NCBI RefSeq assembly: GCF_004217615.1
Contig: NZ_SHLD01000001.1
Span: 2,108,001 to 2,172,000 of the forward strand
Length of the DNA: 64,000 nt
Direction of reading: 5' to 3'
Source of the DNA: Micromonospora kangleipakensis
GTDB taxonomy: Bacteria > Actinomycetota > Actinomycetes > Mycobacteriales > Micromonosporaceae
Shown: piece after piece, positions 41,731-50,906 of the stretch
How positions within the stretch are numbered: the stretch's first letter is position 1
Layout of the letters: the number at the start of each line of letters is the position of its first letter
Position numbers and translations under genes: made by a program
The notes under the pieces: generated by a model
The model's input: only the letters and a program-made list of their open reading frames with translations
Told to the model about the DNA's origin: nothing
The model's database searches: none

Positions 41731-42732
41731 ATGCCCGAGAACCGCACGCCCGGCATCGACCGTCGCCGCCTGCTTCGCGACGCCGCCGTCGGCACCGCCG
41801 CCGTCTCCGCCGGCGGGCTCACCGCCGCCGCGCTGACCGCGCCGGCCCACGCCGCGCCGCCGGCCACCGCGCCGCTCGGCGCCACCACCGGCCGGCGCCG
41901 CAGCCCGGTCAGTTTCCGCTGGTGGGGTACGTCCGGCTGGCGGATCGACATCGGCGACCGGACCGTCCTGGTCGACCCCTACCTGAGCCGCTACGACACC
42001 GGCCTGTTCCGGGGCGCCTTCGACCCGGCCACTCCGCTCCGGGTGGACACCGCCGTCATCGACCGGCACGTGGACCGGGCCGAGAACGTGCTGGTCACGC
42101 ACACCCACTGGGACCACTTCAACGACGTGCCGCACATCGCCGGCCGGACCGGCGCCCGGGTCTTCGGCACCCTGACCGCATACCAGCTGGGCCTGGCGTA
42201 CGGGGTGCCGGCCGGGCAGCTCAGCCCGGTGAAGGGCGGCGAGGTGCTCGACTTCGGCGACTACACCGTGGAGGTGGTCAGCTCGCTGCACAGCCGCAAC
42301 GGGGCGTACTCGCTGGCCTTCCCGGGGGTGCGGGTGACCCCGCCGCCGAAGCCGACCAGCATCGCGGACCTGCCCGAGGGCGACACCCTGGCGTACCAGA
42401 TCCGGGTCGCCGACGGCCCGGCGGTCTTCTTCATGGGGGCCAGCGACCTCGACGAGCGCAACCTGACCGGGCTCTCCCCGGACGTGGCGATGGTGGCCTC
42501 GGCGGCGACCAGGTCGACCGCCGACTACGTGCCCCGGCTGATGGCGGCGCTCGACCACCCGAAGGTCGTGGTGCCGGTGCACTGGGACAACTTCGAGACC
42601 CCGCTGACCAATCCGCCGACCGTCGCGCCGAGCGACCGCGAGCGTCTCGACGCTCTCATCGCGGCGGTGCGAAAGGCGTCCCCGCGTAGCCGGGTGGTGG
42701 TGCCGGAGTACCACACGGCGTACCGCTTCTAG
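41731..42732 (+). CDS. Tat-exported metallo-beta-lactamase-fold hydrolase
   Basis: A 333-residue precursor with a twin-arginine signal (DRRRLLRDAAVG, then an Ala-rich core ending near AHAA). The mature part is a metallo-beta-lactamase fold: THTHWDHF is the HxHxDH metal motif, followed by MGASDLDERNL (metal Asp) and VVPVHWDNFETP (late His). The family is UlaG/lactonase-like; substrate unknown. GGGGAGG precedes ATG 41731. It ends at a strong bidirectional terminator shared with the TM2 gene. Confidence 0.9.
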   Translation: MPENRTPGIDRRRLLRDAAVGTAAVSAGGLTAAALTAPAHAAPPATAPLGATTGRRRSPVSFRWWGTSGWRIDIGDRTVLVDPYLSRYDTGLFRGAFDPATPLRVDTAVIDRHVDRAENVLVTHTHWDHFNDVPHIAGRTGARVFGTLTAYQLGLAYGVPAGQLSPVKGGEVLDFGDYTVEVVSSLHSRNGAYSLAFPGVRVTPPPKPTSIADLPEGDTLAYQIRVADGPAVFFMGASDLDERNLTGLSPDVAMVASAATRSTADYVPRLMAALDHPKVVVPVHWDNFETPLTNPPTVAPSDRERLDALIAAVRKASPRSRVVVPEYHTAYRF

Positions 42733-42740
42733 GCGTACAC

Positions 42741-42774
42741 GCAGGGGCCGGGATCGGACGATCCCGGCCCCTGC
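42741..42774. terminator. Bidirectional terminator, 15-bp perfect stem
   Basis: GCAGGGGCCGGGATC, loop GGAC, GATCCCGGCCCCTGC: a perfect 15-bp stem centred between the stops of the metallo-hydrolase (42732) and the TM2 protein (42784). Confidence 0.85.
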
Positions 42775-42783
42775 ACGCGGTGC

Positions 42784-43011
42784 TCACTTGGCGAGCGGCT
42801 GGCCCTGCTTGTCCTTGAACGACCCGACCAGGATCAGGATGAAGTCGATCAGCGTCCAGATGCCCAGACCACCGAAGGTGATCAGCTGCAGCACGCCGGT
42901 GCCGACCTTGCCGACGTAGAAGCGGTGCACGCCGAGCACGCCGACGAAGAAGCAGAGCAGAAGGGCGACCACCCAGGACTTCTGGGCGGTGGCGGAGACA
43001 GGAGCGGTCAC
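42784..43011 (-). CDS. TM2 domain protein
   Basis: A 75-residue membrane protein with two helices joined by a short turn: [20 protein letters not shown], then [19 protein letters not shown] and [12 protein letters not shown], the complete TM2 pattern including the DRF-like HRF motif. TM2 proteins are widespread small membrane proteins with no settled function. GTG 43011 is the start because AAAGGA lies just upstream; the frame is open to 43074 without a ribosome site. It lies tail-to-tail with the metallo-hydrolase gene. Confidence 0.93.
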   Translation of the reverse strand: MTAPVSATAQKSWVVALLLCFFVGVLGVHRFYVGKVGTGVLQLITFGGLGIWTLIDFILILVGSFKDKQGQPLAK

Positions 43012-43115
43012 GGTGGTCCTTTCACGGATGACGTTGCGGCCGGGAGCGTAACGGGGCCGTGGACCACCCGACAAGATCGAGAAGATGAAGTCCAGCCGGA
43101 CGTTGGATCCGCCGG

Positions 43116-43676
43116 TCAGCCAGCCGCCAGGTCGCGCAGCGCGCAGACCGACTTCCAGTTGCGGGTGGTCGCCACCACGCCGAGCTGCTTCTCCAGGTAC
43201 GCGTTGGTGAACTTCGACCGGCCGTACCCGCCGTCGGGGAAGTGCAGGTGGATCTCCCGACCGGCCACCGTGTACTCGACGTTCTCCCCGGCCGGCACGG
43301 TCAGCGCGCGCACCCGGGTCTTCGCGGGCGGCGCCGACAGGAAGGCCACCAGCAGCCGGGTCGGATCGTCCTGCCGATCGGCGTACGGGCTGCCCGCGGT
43401 CACCGCCGTCAGCTCGGCGCCGGTGCGGACCAGCACCGGCACGTCGAGCCCCAGCTCGTCGGCGAGCGCCCGCTCGAGGCCCCGCGCCACCTTCGCGGTC
43501 TCCGCCGTCCTGCTGGTGAAGACCACGTTGCCGCTCTGGAGGTAGGTCTTCACCTCCTCGTGGCCGAGGTCGGCGACCAGCCGGCGCAGGTCGGCCATCG
43601 CGATCCGGGTGGTGCCGACGTTGACCCCGCGCAGCAGGGCCACGTACCGGCTCACGCCGGTCTTCCGGTCAGCCAT
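43116..43676 (-). CDS. DUF1697 family protein
   Basis: A 186-residue protein matching DUF1697: [20 protein letters not shown], then [12 protein letters not shown] and [12 protein letters not shown]. The C-terminal part ([19 protein letters not shown] then [20 protein letters not shown]) is also family-like. The fold is a ferredoxin-like duplication and the biochemical role is not established. The ATG is at 43676 and no operon partner is evident. Confidence 0.93.
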   Translation of the reverse strand: MADRKTGVSRYVALLRGVNVGTTRIAMADLRRLVADLGHEEVKTYLQSGNVVFTSRTAETAKVARGLERALADELGLDVPVLVRTGAELTAVTAGSPYADRQDDPTRLLVAFLSAPPAKTRVRALTVPAGENVEYTVAGREIHLHFPDGGYGRSKFTNAYLEKQLGVVATTRNWKSVCALRDLAAG

Positions 43677-43754
43677 CCCGCCTCCTCGCGCCGAAGTGCG
43701 TCCTGGTCCAGCCTAGGCAGTCGCCGCCGAGTCGGCAGCGCCCGTCGCCAGTGG

Positions 43755-43783
43755 TTGACCAAGCGGCTGGCAGGGCGTAGAAG
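43755..43783 (+). promoter_or_regulatory. Probable promoter of the permease-amidase operon
   Basis: TTGACC (43755-43760), 17 bases, TAGAAG (43778-43783) form a sigma-70-like promoter. The transcription start would fall near 43790, about 60 bases before the GTG at 43849. Confidence 0.5.
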
Positions 43784-43792
43784 TTAATCAAT

Positions 43793-43808
43793 GGTGACGT
43801 GGGTCACC
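43793..43808 (+). promoter_or_regulatory. Candidate operator just downstream of the promoter
   Basis: GGTGAC and GTCACC are perfect 6-base arms around GTGG, centred roughly 10 bases after the predicted transcription start. A repressor bound here would block the permease-amidase operon. Confidence 0.45.
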
Positions 43809-43848
43809 TGGTGATCCTTTCCAGCCCCGAGCAGAGAGGAGACCGGCG

Positions 43849-45282
43849 GTGACCCGACCCCCCGGCGAGGCCGCCACACCCATCGAGCGCTTCGGCTACC
43901 GGCAGGAGCTGAGCCGCTCACTGAGCTTCACGGACCTCCTGGTCTACGGCCTGATCTTCATGGTGCCGATCGCCCCATTCGGCATCTTCGGCAGCGTCTA
44001 CGCCGGCTCCGGCGGCATGGTGGCGCTGGCGTACCTCATCGGCATGATCGCGATGATGTTCACCGCCCTGTCGTACGCGCAGATGGTCCGGGCCTTCCCG
44101 ATGGCCGGCTCGGTCTACAGCTACGCCGGCCGCGGCATCGCCCCACCCGTCGGCTTCCTCGCCGGCTGGGTGATCCTGCTCGACTACATCCTGGTACCCG
44201 GGCTGCTCTACCTGGTGGCCAGCGTGGCCATGCACTCGCTCGTGCCAGCCGTGCCGGTGTGGGCGTGGCTGGCCGCCTTCGTCGTGCTCAACACCGTGGT
44301 CAACTACCTCGGCATCCGAATGACCGCCCGGGTCAACCGGGTCATGCTGGCGGCCGAACTGATCATCCTGGCGATCTTCCTGGTGGTCGGCGTGGTCGCG
44401 CTCGCCCAGGGCAAGGGAGACGGGTTCAGCCTGCGCCCGCTCTTCGACTCCGGGACGTTCTCCTGGCCGCTGGTGTTCGGCGCGGTGTCGATCGCCGTGC
44501 TCTCCTTCCTCGGCTTCGACGGCATCTCCATGCTCGCCGAGGAGAGCCGGGAGGAGGCCCGCCAGATCGGCCGGGCCATGGTGGCGGCGCTGCTGCTCGC
44601 CGGCACCCTCTTCATCGTGCAGACCTGGGTCGCCGCGCTGCTCGTGCCCGACACCGGCGCCCTGCTGGCCGACGGCGACCCGGAGGGCACGGCGTTCTAC
44701 GACGCCGCCCGCGTCGCCGGCGGCGGCTGGCTGGCCGGCCTCACCGCCCTCGCCACCGCGATCGCGTGGGGCTTCGCCAACTCGCTGGTGGCCCAGGCCG
44801 CCACCTCCCGCCTGCTCTATGCGATGGCCCGGGACGGGCAGATGCCCCGCCTGCTGGCCCGGGTCAACGCCCGCCACCGGGTGCCGGCCAACGCCACCCT
44901 GCTGGTCGCCGGCATTTCCCTGGCGCTCGGGCTCTGGATGGCGAGCCGGGACGACGGGATCTCCCTGCTCTCCACGCTGGTCAACTTCGGCGCGATGACG
45001 GCCTTCCTGGCGCTGCACGTCTCCGTGGTGGTGCACTATGTGATCCGCAACGGCAGCCGGGACTGGGTGCGCCACCTGCTCGTGCCGGTGGTCGGCTTCG
45101 TCATCCTGCTCTTCGTAGTGATCAACGCCAAGGTCGCCGCCCAGGTGCTCGGCTTCGTCTGGCTGGGCGTCGGGGTGCTGGTCCTGCTGACCTTCTACGC
45201 CACCGGCCGGCGGCCCGAACTCCCCGCCCTGACCGAGGCCGCGCACGAGCCCACCGACGAGCCCGTGAAGGAGCCAGGATGA
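43849..45282 (+). CDS. APC-family amino acid/amine permease
   Basis: A 477-residue, 12-helix permease. SFTDLLVYGLIFMVPIAPFG at the first helix and LGFDGISMLAEESREEARQI in the middle are typical of APC transporters for amino acids, amines or putrescine. It may import amides or amines for the amidase encoded next. GTG 43849 follows GAGGAG closely. The C-terminus is acidic (EPTDEPVKEPG). Its stop overlaps the next start (ATGA), so the two are translationally coupled under the promoter and dyad above. Confidence 0.92.
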   Translation: MTRPPGEAATPIERFGYRQELSRSLSFTDLLVYGLIFMVPIAPFGIFGSVYAGSGGMVALAYLIGMIAMMFTALSYAQMVRAFPMAGSVYSYAGRGIAPPVGFLAGWVILLDYILVPGLLYLVASVAMHSLVPAVPVWAWLAAFVVLNTVVNYLGIRMTARVNRVMLAAELIILAIFLVVGVVALAQGKGDGFSLRPLFDSGTFSWPLVFGAVSIAVLSFLGFDGISMLAEESREEARQIGRAMVAALLLAGTLFIVQTWVAALLVPDTGALLADGDPEGTAFYDAARVAGGGWLAGLTALATAIAWGFANSLVAQAATSRLLYAMARDGQMPRLLARVNARHRVPANATLLVAGISLALGLWMASRDDGISLLSTLVNFGAMTAFLALHVSVVVHYVIRNGSRDWVRHLLVPVVGFVILLFVVINAKVAAQVLGFVWLGVGVLVLLTFYATGRRPELPALTEAAHEPTDEPVKEPG

Positions 45283-46292
45283 CCGAGGTCGTGAAGTACC
45301 GGCCCGAGCCGGACGAGCTGTCGTACACCTTCGGGGGGCGGGAGCCGGTGCGCCGGGTACGGCCGGGCACGATCCTGGAGCTGTACACCGAGGACTGCTT
45401 CGGCGGGCGGGTCCGCGGGGTGGACGACCTGCCGTCGCGGGTGTGCGAGTTCCCGTACCTCAACCCGGTCACCGGCCCGATTCACGTCGAGGGCGCCGAA
45501 CCCGGGGACACCCTCGCCGTCCACTTCATCGCCATCGAACCGGCCCGGGACTGGGCGGTCTCCACCACCTTCCCGCACTTCGGAGCGCTCACCGGCACCC
45601 ACGCCACCGCCACCCTGCATCCCCCGCTCGACGAGCTCGTCTGGCGGTACGACGTCGACGTGGCCGCCGGCACGGTCACCTACCGCGCCCGGCGCGGCGA
45701 CTTCACCGTCGATCTGCCGCTGGACCCGATGCACGGCACTGTCGGGGTGGCGCCGGCCGCCTTCGAGGCGCGCATGACGATCACCCCGGACGCCCACGGC
45801 GGGAACATGGACACCCCCGAGCTGCGGGCCGGGGTCACCGCGTACTTCGGCGTCAACGTGCCGGGAGCCCTGTTCGCGCTCGGCGACGGGCACTGCCGGC
45901 AGGGCCACGGTGAGGTCTGCGGCACCGCGGTGGAGGCGGCCATGAACACCACCGTCGTGGTCGACGTCGTCAAGGGCGCCGGTACGCCGTGGCCGCGCCT
46001 GGAGTCCGACGACGCGCTGATGTGCACCGGCTCGGCCCGGCCGCTGGAGGACGCGTACCGGATCAGCCAGCACGACCTGGTCACCTGGACGGCCGAGCTG
46101 GTCGGCCTGGACCAGCTCGACGCGTACCAGCTGATCAGCCAGGCCGGCGAGGCCCCGGTCGGCAACGTCTGCGACCCGAACTACACGATGGTCGCCAAGG
46201 TGGCCAAGCGCTACCTCGGCGGGGCGAGCGCCTACGAGGGGACGCACGCCCGGCTGCGGGCGATCGCCCGTGACTACCTGACCCACCGCTGA
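45279..46292 (+). CDS. Acetamidase/formamidase family hydrolase
   Basis: A 337-residue enzyme of the FmdA/AmdA family, which hydrolyses formamide, acetamide or related short amides to ammonia and acid. It shows HVEGAEPGDTLAVHF, PHFGALTGTHATATL, then GGNMDTPELRAGVTAYFGV and FALGDGHCRQGHGEVCGTA, the characteristic blocks. The usual length is about 330 to 400 residues. It is coupled to the permease (ATGA), indicating uptake and hydrolysis of an amide as a nitrogen or carbon source (inference). Confidence 0.93.
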   Translation: MTEVVKYRPEPDELSYTFGGREPVRRVRPGTILELYTEDCFGGRVRGVDDLPSRVCEFPYLNPVTGPIHVEGAEPGDTLAVHFIAIEPARDWAVSTTFPHFGALTGTHATATLHPPLDELVWRYDVDVAAGTVTYRARRGDFTVDLPLDPMHGTVGVAPAAFEARMTITPDAHGGNMDTPELRAGVTAYFGVNVPGALFALGDGHCRQGHGEVCGTAVEAAMNTTVVVDVVKGAGTPWPRLESDDALMCTGSARPLEDAYRISQHDLVTWTAELVGLDQLDAYQLISQAGEAPVGNVCDPNYTMVAKVAKRYLGGASAYEGTHARLRAIARDYLTHR

Positions 46293-46393
46293 GCCGCCGG
46301 GGGACGTTCGCACGTCGGCGGGCGCCCCCACGGCAGTCAGCAGCGTGCCGAGGGCCACGGCTCGGCGAAGACCTGACCCAGCGGCGTCACGCC

Positions 46394-46852
46394 TCAGCGC
46401 TGGCGGATGGCGGTGGAGTCGAGCCGGAAGCCGATGGTGCGGTCGACGATCCGCTCGACCAGCTCCACCTTCCGCAGTCCGGTCACCCCGCGCAGCCCCG
46501 CTCGCGCGGCCAGCGCCCGCAGGTCCCGCGCCGTCCACGACGACAGGTACGTCGTACCGTCCTCGCGCCGTGACATGGCCGCGAGCGCGGCGTGCGCACG
46601 CTCGGTGTCCATGGCGGACGCAGAGACCGGCAACGATGCGGTACCGGGGGCGGCCGGGGAGGCCGGTCCCGCAGTCGACGTGTCCGCCGAGTGCGCATCC
46701 GTCGGCGTGGCGGCCGTCGCCCGCGGAGGCTCGTCGGTCGGGAGCAGCGCGAGGCGGGCCCGCCCGGCGGCCAGCTCGGTCAGGTCCGCCGTCGAGAGGC
46801 CGGTCAGGAACTCGGCGACCCGGGCCAGCGCGGCGCGCGTCGGGTCGGTCAT
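46394..46852 (-). CDS. Small helical protein coupled to ParA
   Basis: A 152-residue protein with N-terminal helices (LARVAEFLTGLSTADLTELA), a variable Thr/Ala/Pro linker, and a C-terminal helix-turn region (SSWTARDLRALAARAGLRGV then GLRKVELVERIVDRTIGF) resembling SAP or Rho N-terminal folds that bind nucleic acid. Its start overlaps the ParA stop (ATGA), so it is likely the partner of ParA. It is not a ParB homologue by sequence. A DNA-binding or adaptor role is inferred. Confidence 0.72.
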   Translation of the reverse strand: MTDPTRAALARVAEFLTGLSTADLTELAAGRARLALLPTDEPPRATAATPTDAHSADTSTAGPASPAAPGTASLPVSASAMDTERAHAALAAMSRREDGTTYLSSWTARDLRALAARAGLRGVTGLRKVELVERIVDRTIGFRLDSTAIRQR

Positions 46853-47787
46853 GCGGTCGCTCGGGCGGGCTGAAGGTGGGCGAGGAACTCGGTGGTGATC
46901 TGCCGCAGCTCGTCGCGGACCGGCGGGGCGGTGACCCGGTCCCGCAGCACCACCGGCACCCCGCGCGGGGTGTTCGTGGCGAAGAGCGTGACGTTCTCCC
47001 GTAGCGCGGTCGGGAAGACCGGCACGCCGAGTGCCCGCACCTGGTCCATGTAGCCCTGGTGGGCGGCGATCGGCCGCTGCGCCATCAGCTGGATCATCGT
47101 GAACACGACGCCGGCGATCCCCGGCGCCACCTTGTGGTGCCGGCGGATGGTGGCGAACCGGCGGGAGTCCGCGTTGTACCGGTCGACCAGCTCCCGCACG
47201 TTGCCGTGCAGGTAGTCGATGCCGAGCGTGGAGAGGTAGTCGGCCTTCGCCGGGATGAGCAGGTGGTCGCTGGCGATGATCGCCGACTGGGTGACCACGT
47301 TGAAGTTCGGCGGGCAGTCGATCAGCACCAGGTCGTACGGGTCCAGCGCCGCGTCGTGCAGCCCTTCGGCGAGCGAGCCCCGCACCCGGAACAGCTCGGC
47401 GTCGTACTCGTCGCCGTCGGCGACGCCCCGGGCCAGCGCCAGGTCGATGTCGACGAGCTGGAGGTGGGACGCGATAAGGTCGAGCCGGCCGGCGCCCTTG
47501 AGGTGCGCGTTCGCCGGGCCGGGGGAGACCACCAGCTCGCCGAGGGTGACCTTCGGGGTGTCCCCGCGCAGCCCGTCGTACCAGCGTTTCACCGTGCGGT
47601 CGTCCCGCAGCCGGTCCCGCCAGTCGTCCGGGTCGTAGAAGCTGAACGTGAGGCTGGCCTGCGGATCGAGGTCGATCAGCAGCACCTTCATCCCCCGGTT
47701 GGCCAGCTCGGCCCCGAGGTTGGCGGTCATGGTGGTCTTGCCCACCCCGCCCTTGTAATTGATCACCGATACGACGTACACCGGCAC
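46849..47787 (-). CDS. ParA-family ATPase
   Basis: A 312-residue ParA/Soj ATPase with the deviant Walker A KGGVGKTT (12-19, two lysines), [13 protein letters not shown] (A' motif) and [18 protein letters not shown] (Walker B). The C-terminal lobe ends in a short helix. It could position DNA, a plasmid or protein clusters. It is not next to ParB or the origin genes, so it is not the chromosomal ParA. GTG 47787 follows GGGGAGG at five bases. It is coupled to the small protein encoded next. Confidence 0.92.
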   Translation of the reverse strand: MPVYVVSVINYKGGVGKTTMTANLGAELANRGMKVLLIDLDPQASLTFSFYDPDDWRDRLRDDRTVKRWYDGLRGDTPKVTLGELVVSPGPANAHLKGAGRLDLIASHLQLVDIDLALARGVADGDEYDAELFRVRGSLAEGLHDAALDPYDLVLIDCPPNFNVVTQSAIIASDHLLIPAKADYLSTLGIDYLHGNVRELVDRYNADSRRFATIRRHHKVAPGIAGVVFTMIQLMAQRPIAAHQGYMDQVRALGVPVFPTALRENVTLFATNTPRGVPVVLRDRVTAPPVRDELRQITTEFLAHLQPARATA

Positions 47788-48051
47788 CTCCCCGACCGGG
47801 AACGGTAACGGGCGGCGGCGGTCGACCTCAGGCCGCCCACCTCGGACCGCTCACCCGAGCGGACGAGCCTGTCTCACGTTCGTGACATTTCTGTAACCTG
47901 ACAAGGCTTCGGATTCACCGTCGCAAGTGGTCTGCTGGGACCATATCCCCAGGTCGGCTGCGATGCCGTCGCAGCGCTCGGGGTCCGGAAGCGTTACACC
48001 GATGGCGGTGGCCGGAGCTGTCCACCGCCCCACCGGCAGGAGGCATCCGCG

Positions 48052-50181
48052 TTGCGAATGACACGATGGAGTCGGATCGCGGCCCTGACGGCGAGCGCGA
48101 CCGCGCTCGCCTTCACGGTCTCGGCCCCGGCCCAGGCCGACGATCACGAGAACCTTCCCGGCGAACCGACCATCACGCTGCCGATCAACGACAGCGCCGC
48201 GGGCGGCACGTACGACCAGGACTTCACCCGGGTGTACGCCAACACCACCCCCGACGGCACCCCGGTCTACATCTACGTACCGAAGGGGACCCCGCTCGAC
48301 GGCACCGCGCCGACCGGCGTGGCCAGCCTCGACCCGCAGTTCGACCACAACCCGGCCGACGAGTTCACCCCCTGCGCCACCGCCACGGCGGCCCAGTTCA
48401 CCCTCACCCAGGCGGAGATCAACTACGTCGGCGACAAGCTCGCCGACCAGATCGTCGCGGTCGACGAGGAGCACTTCGGCCCCATGCAGGCCGCGGATCC
48501 CGACGAGCCGGCCAGCGACTCGCTGGTGATGGTGCTCTACAACATCCAGGACGACGCCTACTACGACTGCGCCGTCGGGTCCTACACCGCCGGCTACTTC
48601 GCGCCGGACTTCATCGACAGCGTCGGCATGAACGTGATCGTGGTCGACGCCCTCGACTGGGCCAACCGGGTCGGGCCGAACGACTCGCCGTGGCGCGACG
48701 CCAACCCGGCCAACGACCGCCCCGAGCTGTACGAGGGCACGGTCGCCCACGAGCTGCAGCACCTGCTGCACAACTACAGCGACCCGGGCGAGCTCTCCTG
48801 GGTGGACGAGGGGCTGGCCGACTTCGCCATCTTCCTCAACGGCCTGGACGCCGGCGGCTCGCACCTGAGCAACCACCAGGTCTTCTACGAGGAGACCTCG
48901 CTGACCCGCTGGGGTGGCACGCTGGCCAACTACGGCGCGTCGTTCACCTACTTCCAGTACCTGTGGGAACAGGCCGGCGGCAACGGCGACGGCACCTACA
49001 CCCCGGACAAGCAGTACGACGGCAAGGCCGGTGACCTGCTCATCAAGACCATCTTCGAGGAGCAGGCCGACGGCATGACCGGCGTGCAGAACGCCATCGA
49101 CGACTTCAACGCCGCGACCGGCGCGCACCTGCGCAGCGCGGCGGACCTGTTCCGCGACTGGTCCGTGGCGGTCTACCTCGACGACGAGCAGTCGCCGATC
49201 TACGACATCAAGGCCTTCGACTTCGGGAACCCGGCCGACACGTCGTGGACCATCGACATCGCCGACGACGTCTTCTGGGCGGGCCGGGGCAGCTACACCG
49301 GCGCGACACCGGAGGCCAAGTGGGCGCGGCTGAAGAACCGCCCGGACACCACCGCCGTGCCGTTCGGCATGTCGGTCGAGCGGTTCCGCAACCCCGGCCC
49401 GACCGTCGCGGTCGCCTTCGACGGCGACGACGAGACGGTCGTCGCCCCGCACACCGGCACCACCCACTGGTACGCCGGCTACGAGAGCCAGTCCGACAAC
49501 ATCCTCGACGTAGCCGCCTCCGGCCCGGTCACCTCGCTGGACTTCTGGAGCTGGAACTTCATCGAGGAGGGCTGGGACTACGGCTTCGTCGAGGCCCTGG
49601 TCGGCGGCGACTGGGTCACCGTCCCGCTGAAGAACGACGCCGAACAGGTCGTCACCACCAACGACGACCCGCACGGCAACAACACCGAGGGCAACGGCCT
49701 GACCGGCACCTCCGGCGGCGAGTACTTCGTGGACGACCCGGTCTACGTGCACCTCACCGCCGACCTGCCGGCCGGCGCCAGCGACGTGCGGTTCCGGTAC
49801 TCCACCGACGCCGCCTACCTGGACACCGGCTGGTTCATCGACGACGTCCGGGTCAACGGCGCCGAGGCGACCCTCTCCTCGCCGGCCGGCGACTGGTTCA
49901 CCACCACCGGCACCCAGGACAACCACTGGACCGTCCAGGTGGTCAGCCACTGCGACCTCACGCCGGGCACGACCTCGGCGGGGGAGACCACCGACGGCGT
50001 GGGCAACTGGGTCTACCGGTTCACCGGGGACCAGTTCACCCGTAGCGGCCTCCAGACGAAGTGCGCCAGCGGCAACCAGGACGACTTCGCGGTCCTGGTC
50101 TCCAACCTGCCGACCGGCGACCTCACCTTCCTGGACGCGGACTACACCTTCCGGGTCAGCAACACGGGCAACAAGAACTAA
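48052..50181 (+). CDS. Secreted immune-inhibitor-A-like zinc metallopeptidase
   Basis: A 709-residue secreted protein. A Sec signal (WSRIAALTASATALAFTVSA, cleavage near QA|DD) precedes a catalytic domain with the zinc motif HELQH (about 232-236) followed by a glutamate (WVDEGLADF). C-terminal beta-sandwich domains resembling those of InhA/M6 peptidases cover about 430-700, with repeated FGNPA/ADTSWTI-like turns. It probably digests extracellular proteins. TTG 48052 is chosen because AGGAGG is eight bases upstream; ATG 48058 in frame would be 14 bases away. The stop is followed by a strong hairpin. Just upstream a dyad TCACG..CGTGA (47874-47885) is seen. Confidence 0.88.
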   Translation: MRMTRWSRIAALTASATALAFTVSAPAQADDHENLPGEPTITLPINDSAAGGTYDQDFTRVYANTTPDGTPVYIYVPKGTPLDGTAPTGVASLDPQFDHNPADEFTPCATATAAQFTLTQAEINYVGDKLADQIVAVDEEHFGPMQAADPDEPASDSLVMVLYNIQDDAYYDCAVGSYTAGYFAPDFIDSVGMNVIVVDALDWANRVGPNDSPWRDANPANDRPELYEGTVAHELQHLLHNYSDPGELSWVDEGLADFAIFLNGLDAGGSHLSNHQVFYEETSLTRWGGTLANYGASFTYFQYLWEQAGGNGDGTYTPDKQYDGKAGDLLIKTIFEEQADGMTGVQNAIDDFNAATGAHLRSAADLFRDWSVAVYLDDEQSPIYDIKAFDFGNPADTSWTIDIADDVFWAGRGSYTGATPEAKWARLKNRPDTTAVPFGMSVERFRNPGPTVAVAFDGDDETVVAPHTGTTHWYAGYESQSDNILDVAASGPVTSLDFWSWNFIEEGWDYGFVEALVGGDWVTVPLKNDAEQVVTTNDDPHGNNTEGNGLTGTSGGEYFVDDPVYVHLTADLPAGASDVRFRYSTDAAYLDTGWFIDDVRVNGAEATLSSPAGDWFTTTGTQDNHWTVQVVSHCDLTPGTTSAGETTDGVGNWVYRFTGDQFTRSGLQTKCASGNQDDFAVLVSNLPTGDLTFLDADYTFRVSNTGNKN

Positions 50182-50198
50182 GACGCACCACCACCGGC

Positions 50199-50229
50199 TG
50201 GGCCCGTGCCGCGCGGCGGCACGGGCCCA
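50199..50229 (+). terminator. Terminator after the metallopeptidase
   Basis: TGGGCCCGTGCCG, loop CGCGG, CGGCACGGGCCCA: a perfect 13-bp stem 17 bases past the peptidase stop. Confidence 0.8.
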
Positions 50230-50334
50230 CCGCCGCGTCGGGGTCGGGCGCCAGGGGCTACCACGCCGGAATGCGATCCGTACGCCCCCTCGGCCTCGCT
50301 CGCCGTGAGCACCGCGCAGCCGCAAAGGCCGAGC

Positions 50335-50844
50335 TCAGGGCTTCTGGTAGACCGGCAGGCCGAGGGTGGCGCGTACCTTGGTCGCCTCCTCGCCGCCGTC
50401 GTGCGCGGCGGCCGCGCGGATCTCCCGCATCAGCGCTTCGGCGCTCGTCGCTTCGCCGGCCAGCTTCCAGTGCCGCAGCGCCAGGTCGTTCTCCTTGAGC
50501 AGCGCCGCCACCGGGGCCTGCGCCTTCGCCGGCCAGACGGTCGTCCGCAGCTGCTCCGCGTGGGCGGCGTTGGTGGCGGCCACCGTCCGGGCCAGGGCGC
50601 GGACCGTACGCCACGGCCGGCCCGCCTTCAGCGCCTCCTGCAGCTCCTCCAGCGCCGTGTTGTACGGCGCCACGATGGCCAGGTAGCGGCCCTTGGCCTC
50701 CTGCGCGGTCAGCGGGGCCGGGGCGGTCGGCGAGGGGGTCTGCCAGGCCGGCGGCTGCGCCGTCCGTTCGGTGCCTCCGCCGCAGCCGGCGAGCAGCAGG
50801 ACCAGGGCCAGGGCGGCGGGCCAGCGACGCACGGGACTTCCCAT
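50335..50844 (-). CDS. Small lipoprotein
   Basis: A 169-residue precursor. A Sec/lipoprotein signal (RRWPAALALVLLLAGC, lipobox LAGC) precedes a Pro/Thr-rich linker and a mostly helical domain (LTAQEAKGRYLAIVAPYNTA, then EELQEALKAGRPWRTVRALA). No family is recognised; similar four-helix-like actinobacterial lipoproteins exist. It is tail-to-tail with the peptidase gene. Confidence 0.85.
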   Translation of the reverse strand: MGSPVRRWPAALALVLLLAGCGGGTERTAQPPAWQTPSPTAPAPLTAQEAKGRYLAIVAPYNTALEELQEALKAGRPWRTVRALARTVAATNAAHAEQLRTTVWPAKAQAPVAALLKENDLALRHWKLAGEATSAEALMREIRAAAAHDGGEEATKVRATLGLPVYQKP

Positions 50845-50906
50845 CTGGGCGGGGGGCGGGACACCGGGAGTCTAGGGGTGACGCGGCGACCGCGCCGGCC
50901 GCCGAC

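Noticed and set aside
47874..47885. parS site near the ParA gene (TCACGTTCGTGA)
   Set aside because: It lacks the TGTTTCACGTGAAACA consensus and there is no ParB; it may be a minor dyad before the peptidase gene.
47851..50325. An 824-codon minus-strand ORF over the metallopeptidase
   Set aside because: Val/Gly/Arg-rich shadow; the forward gene has a signal peptide and HExxH zinc motif.
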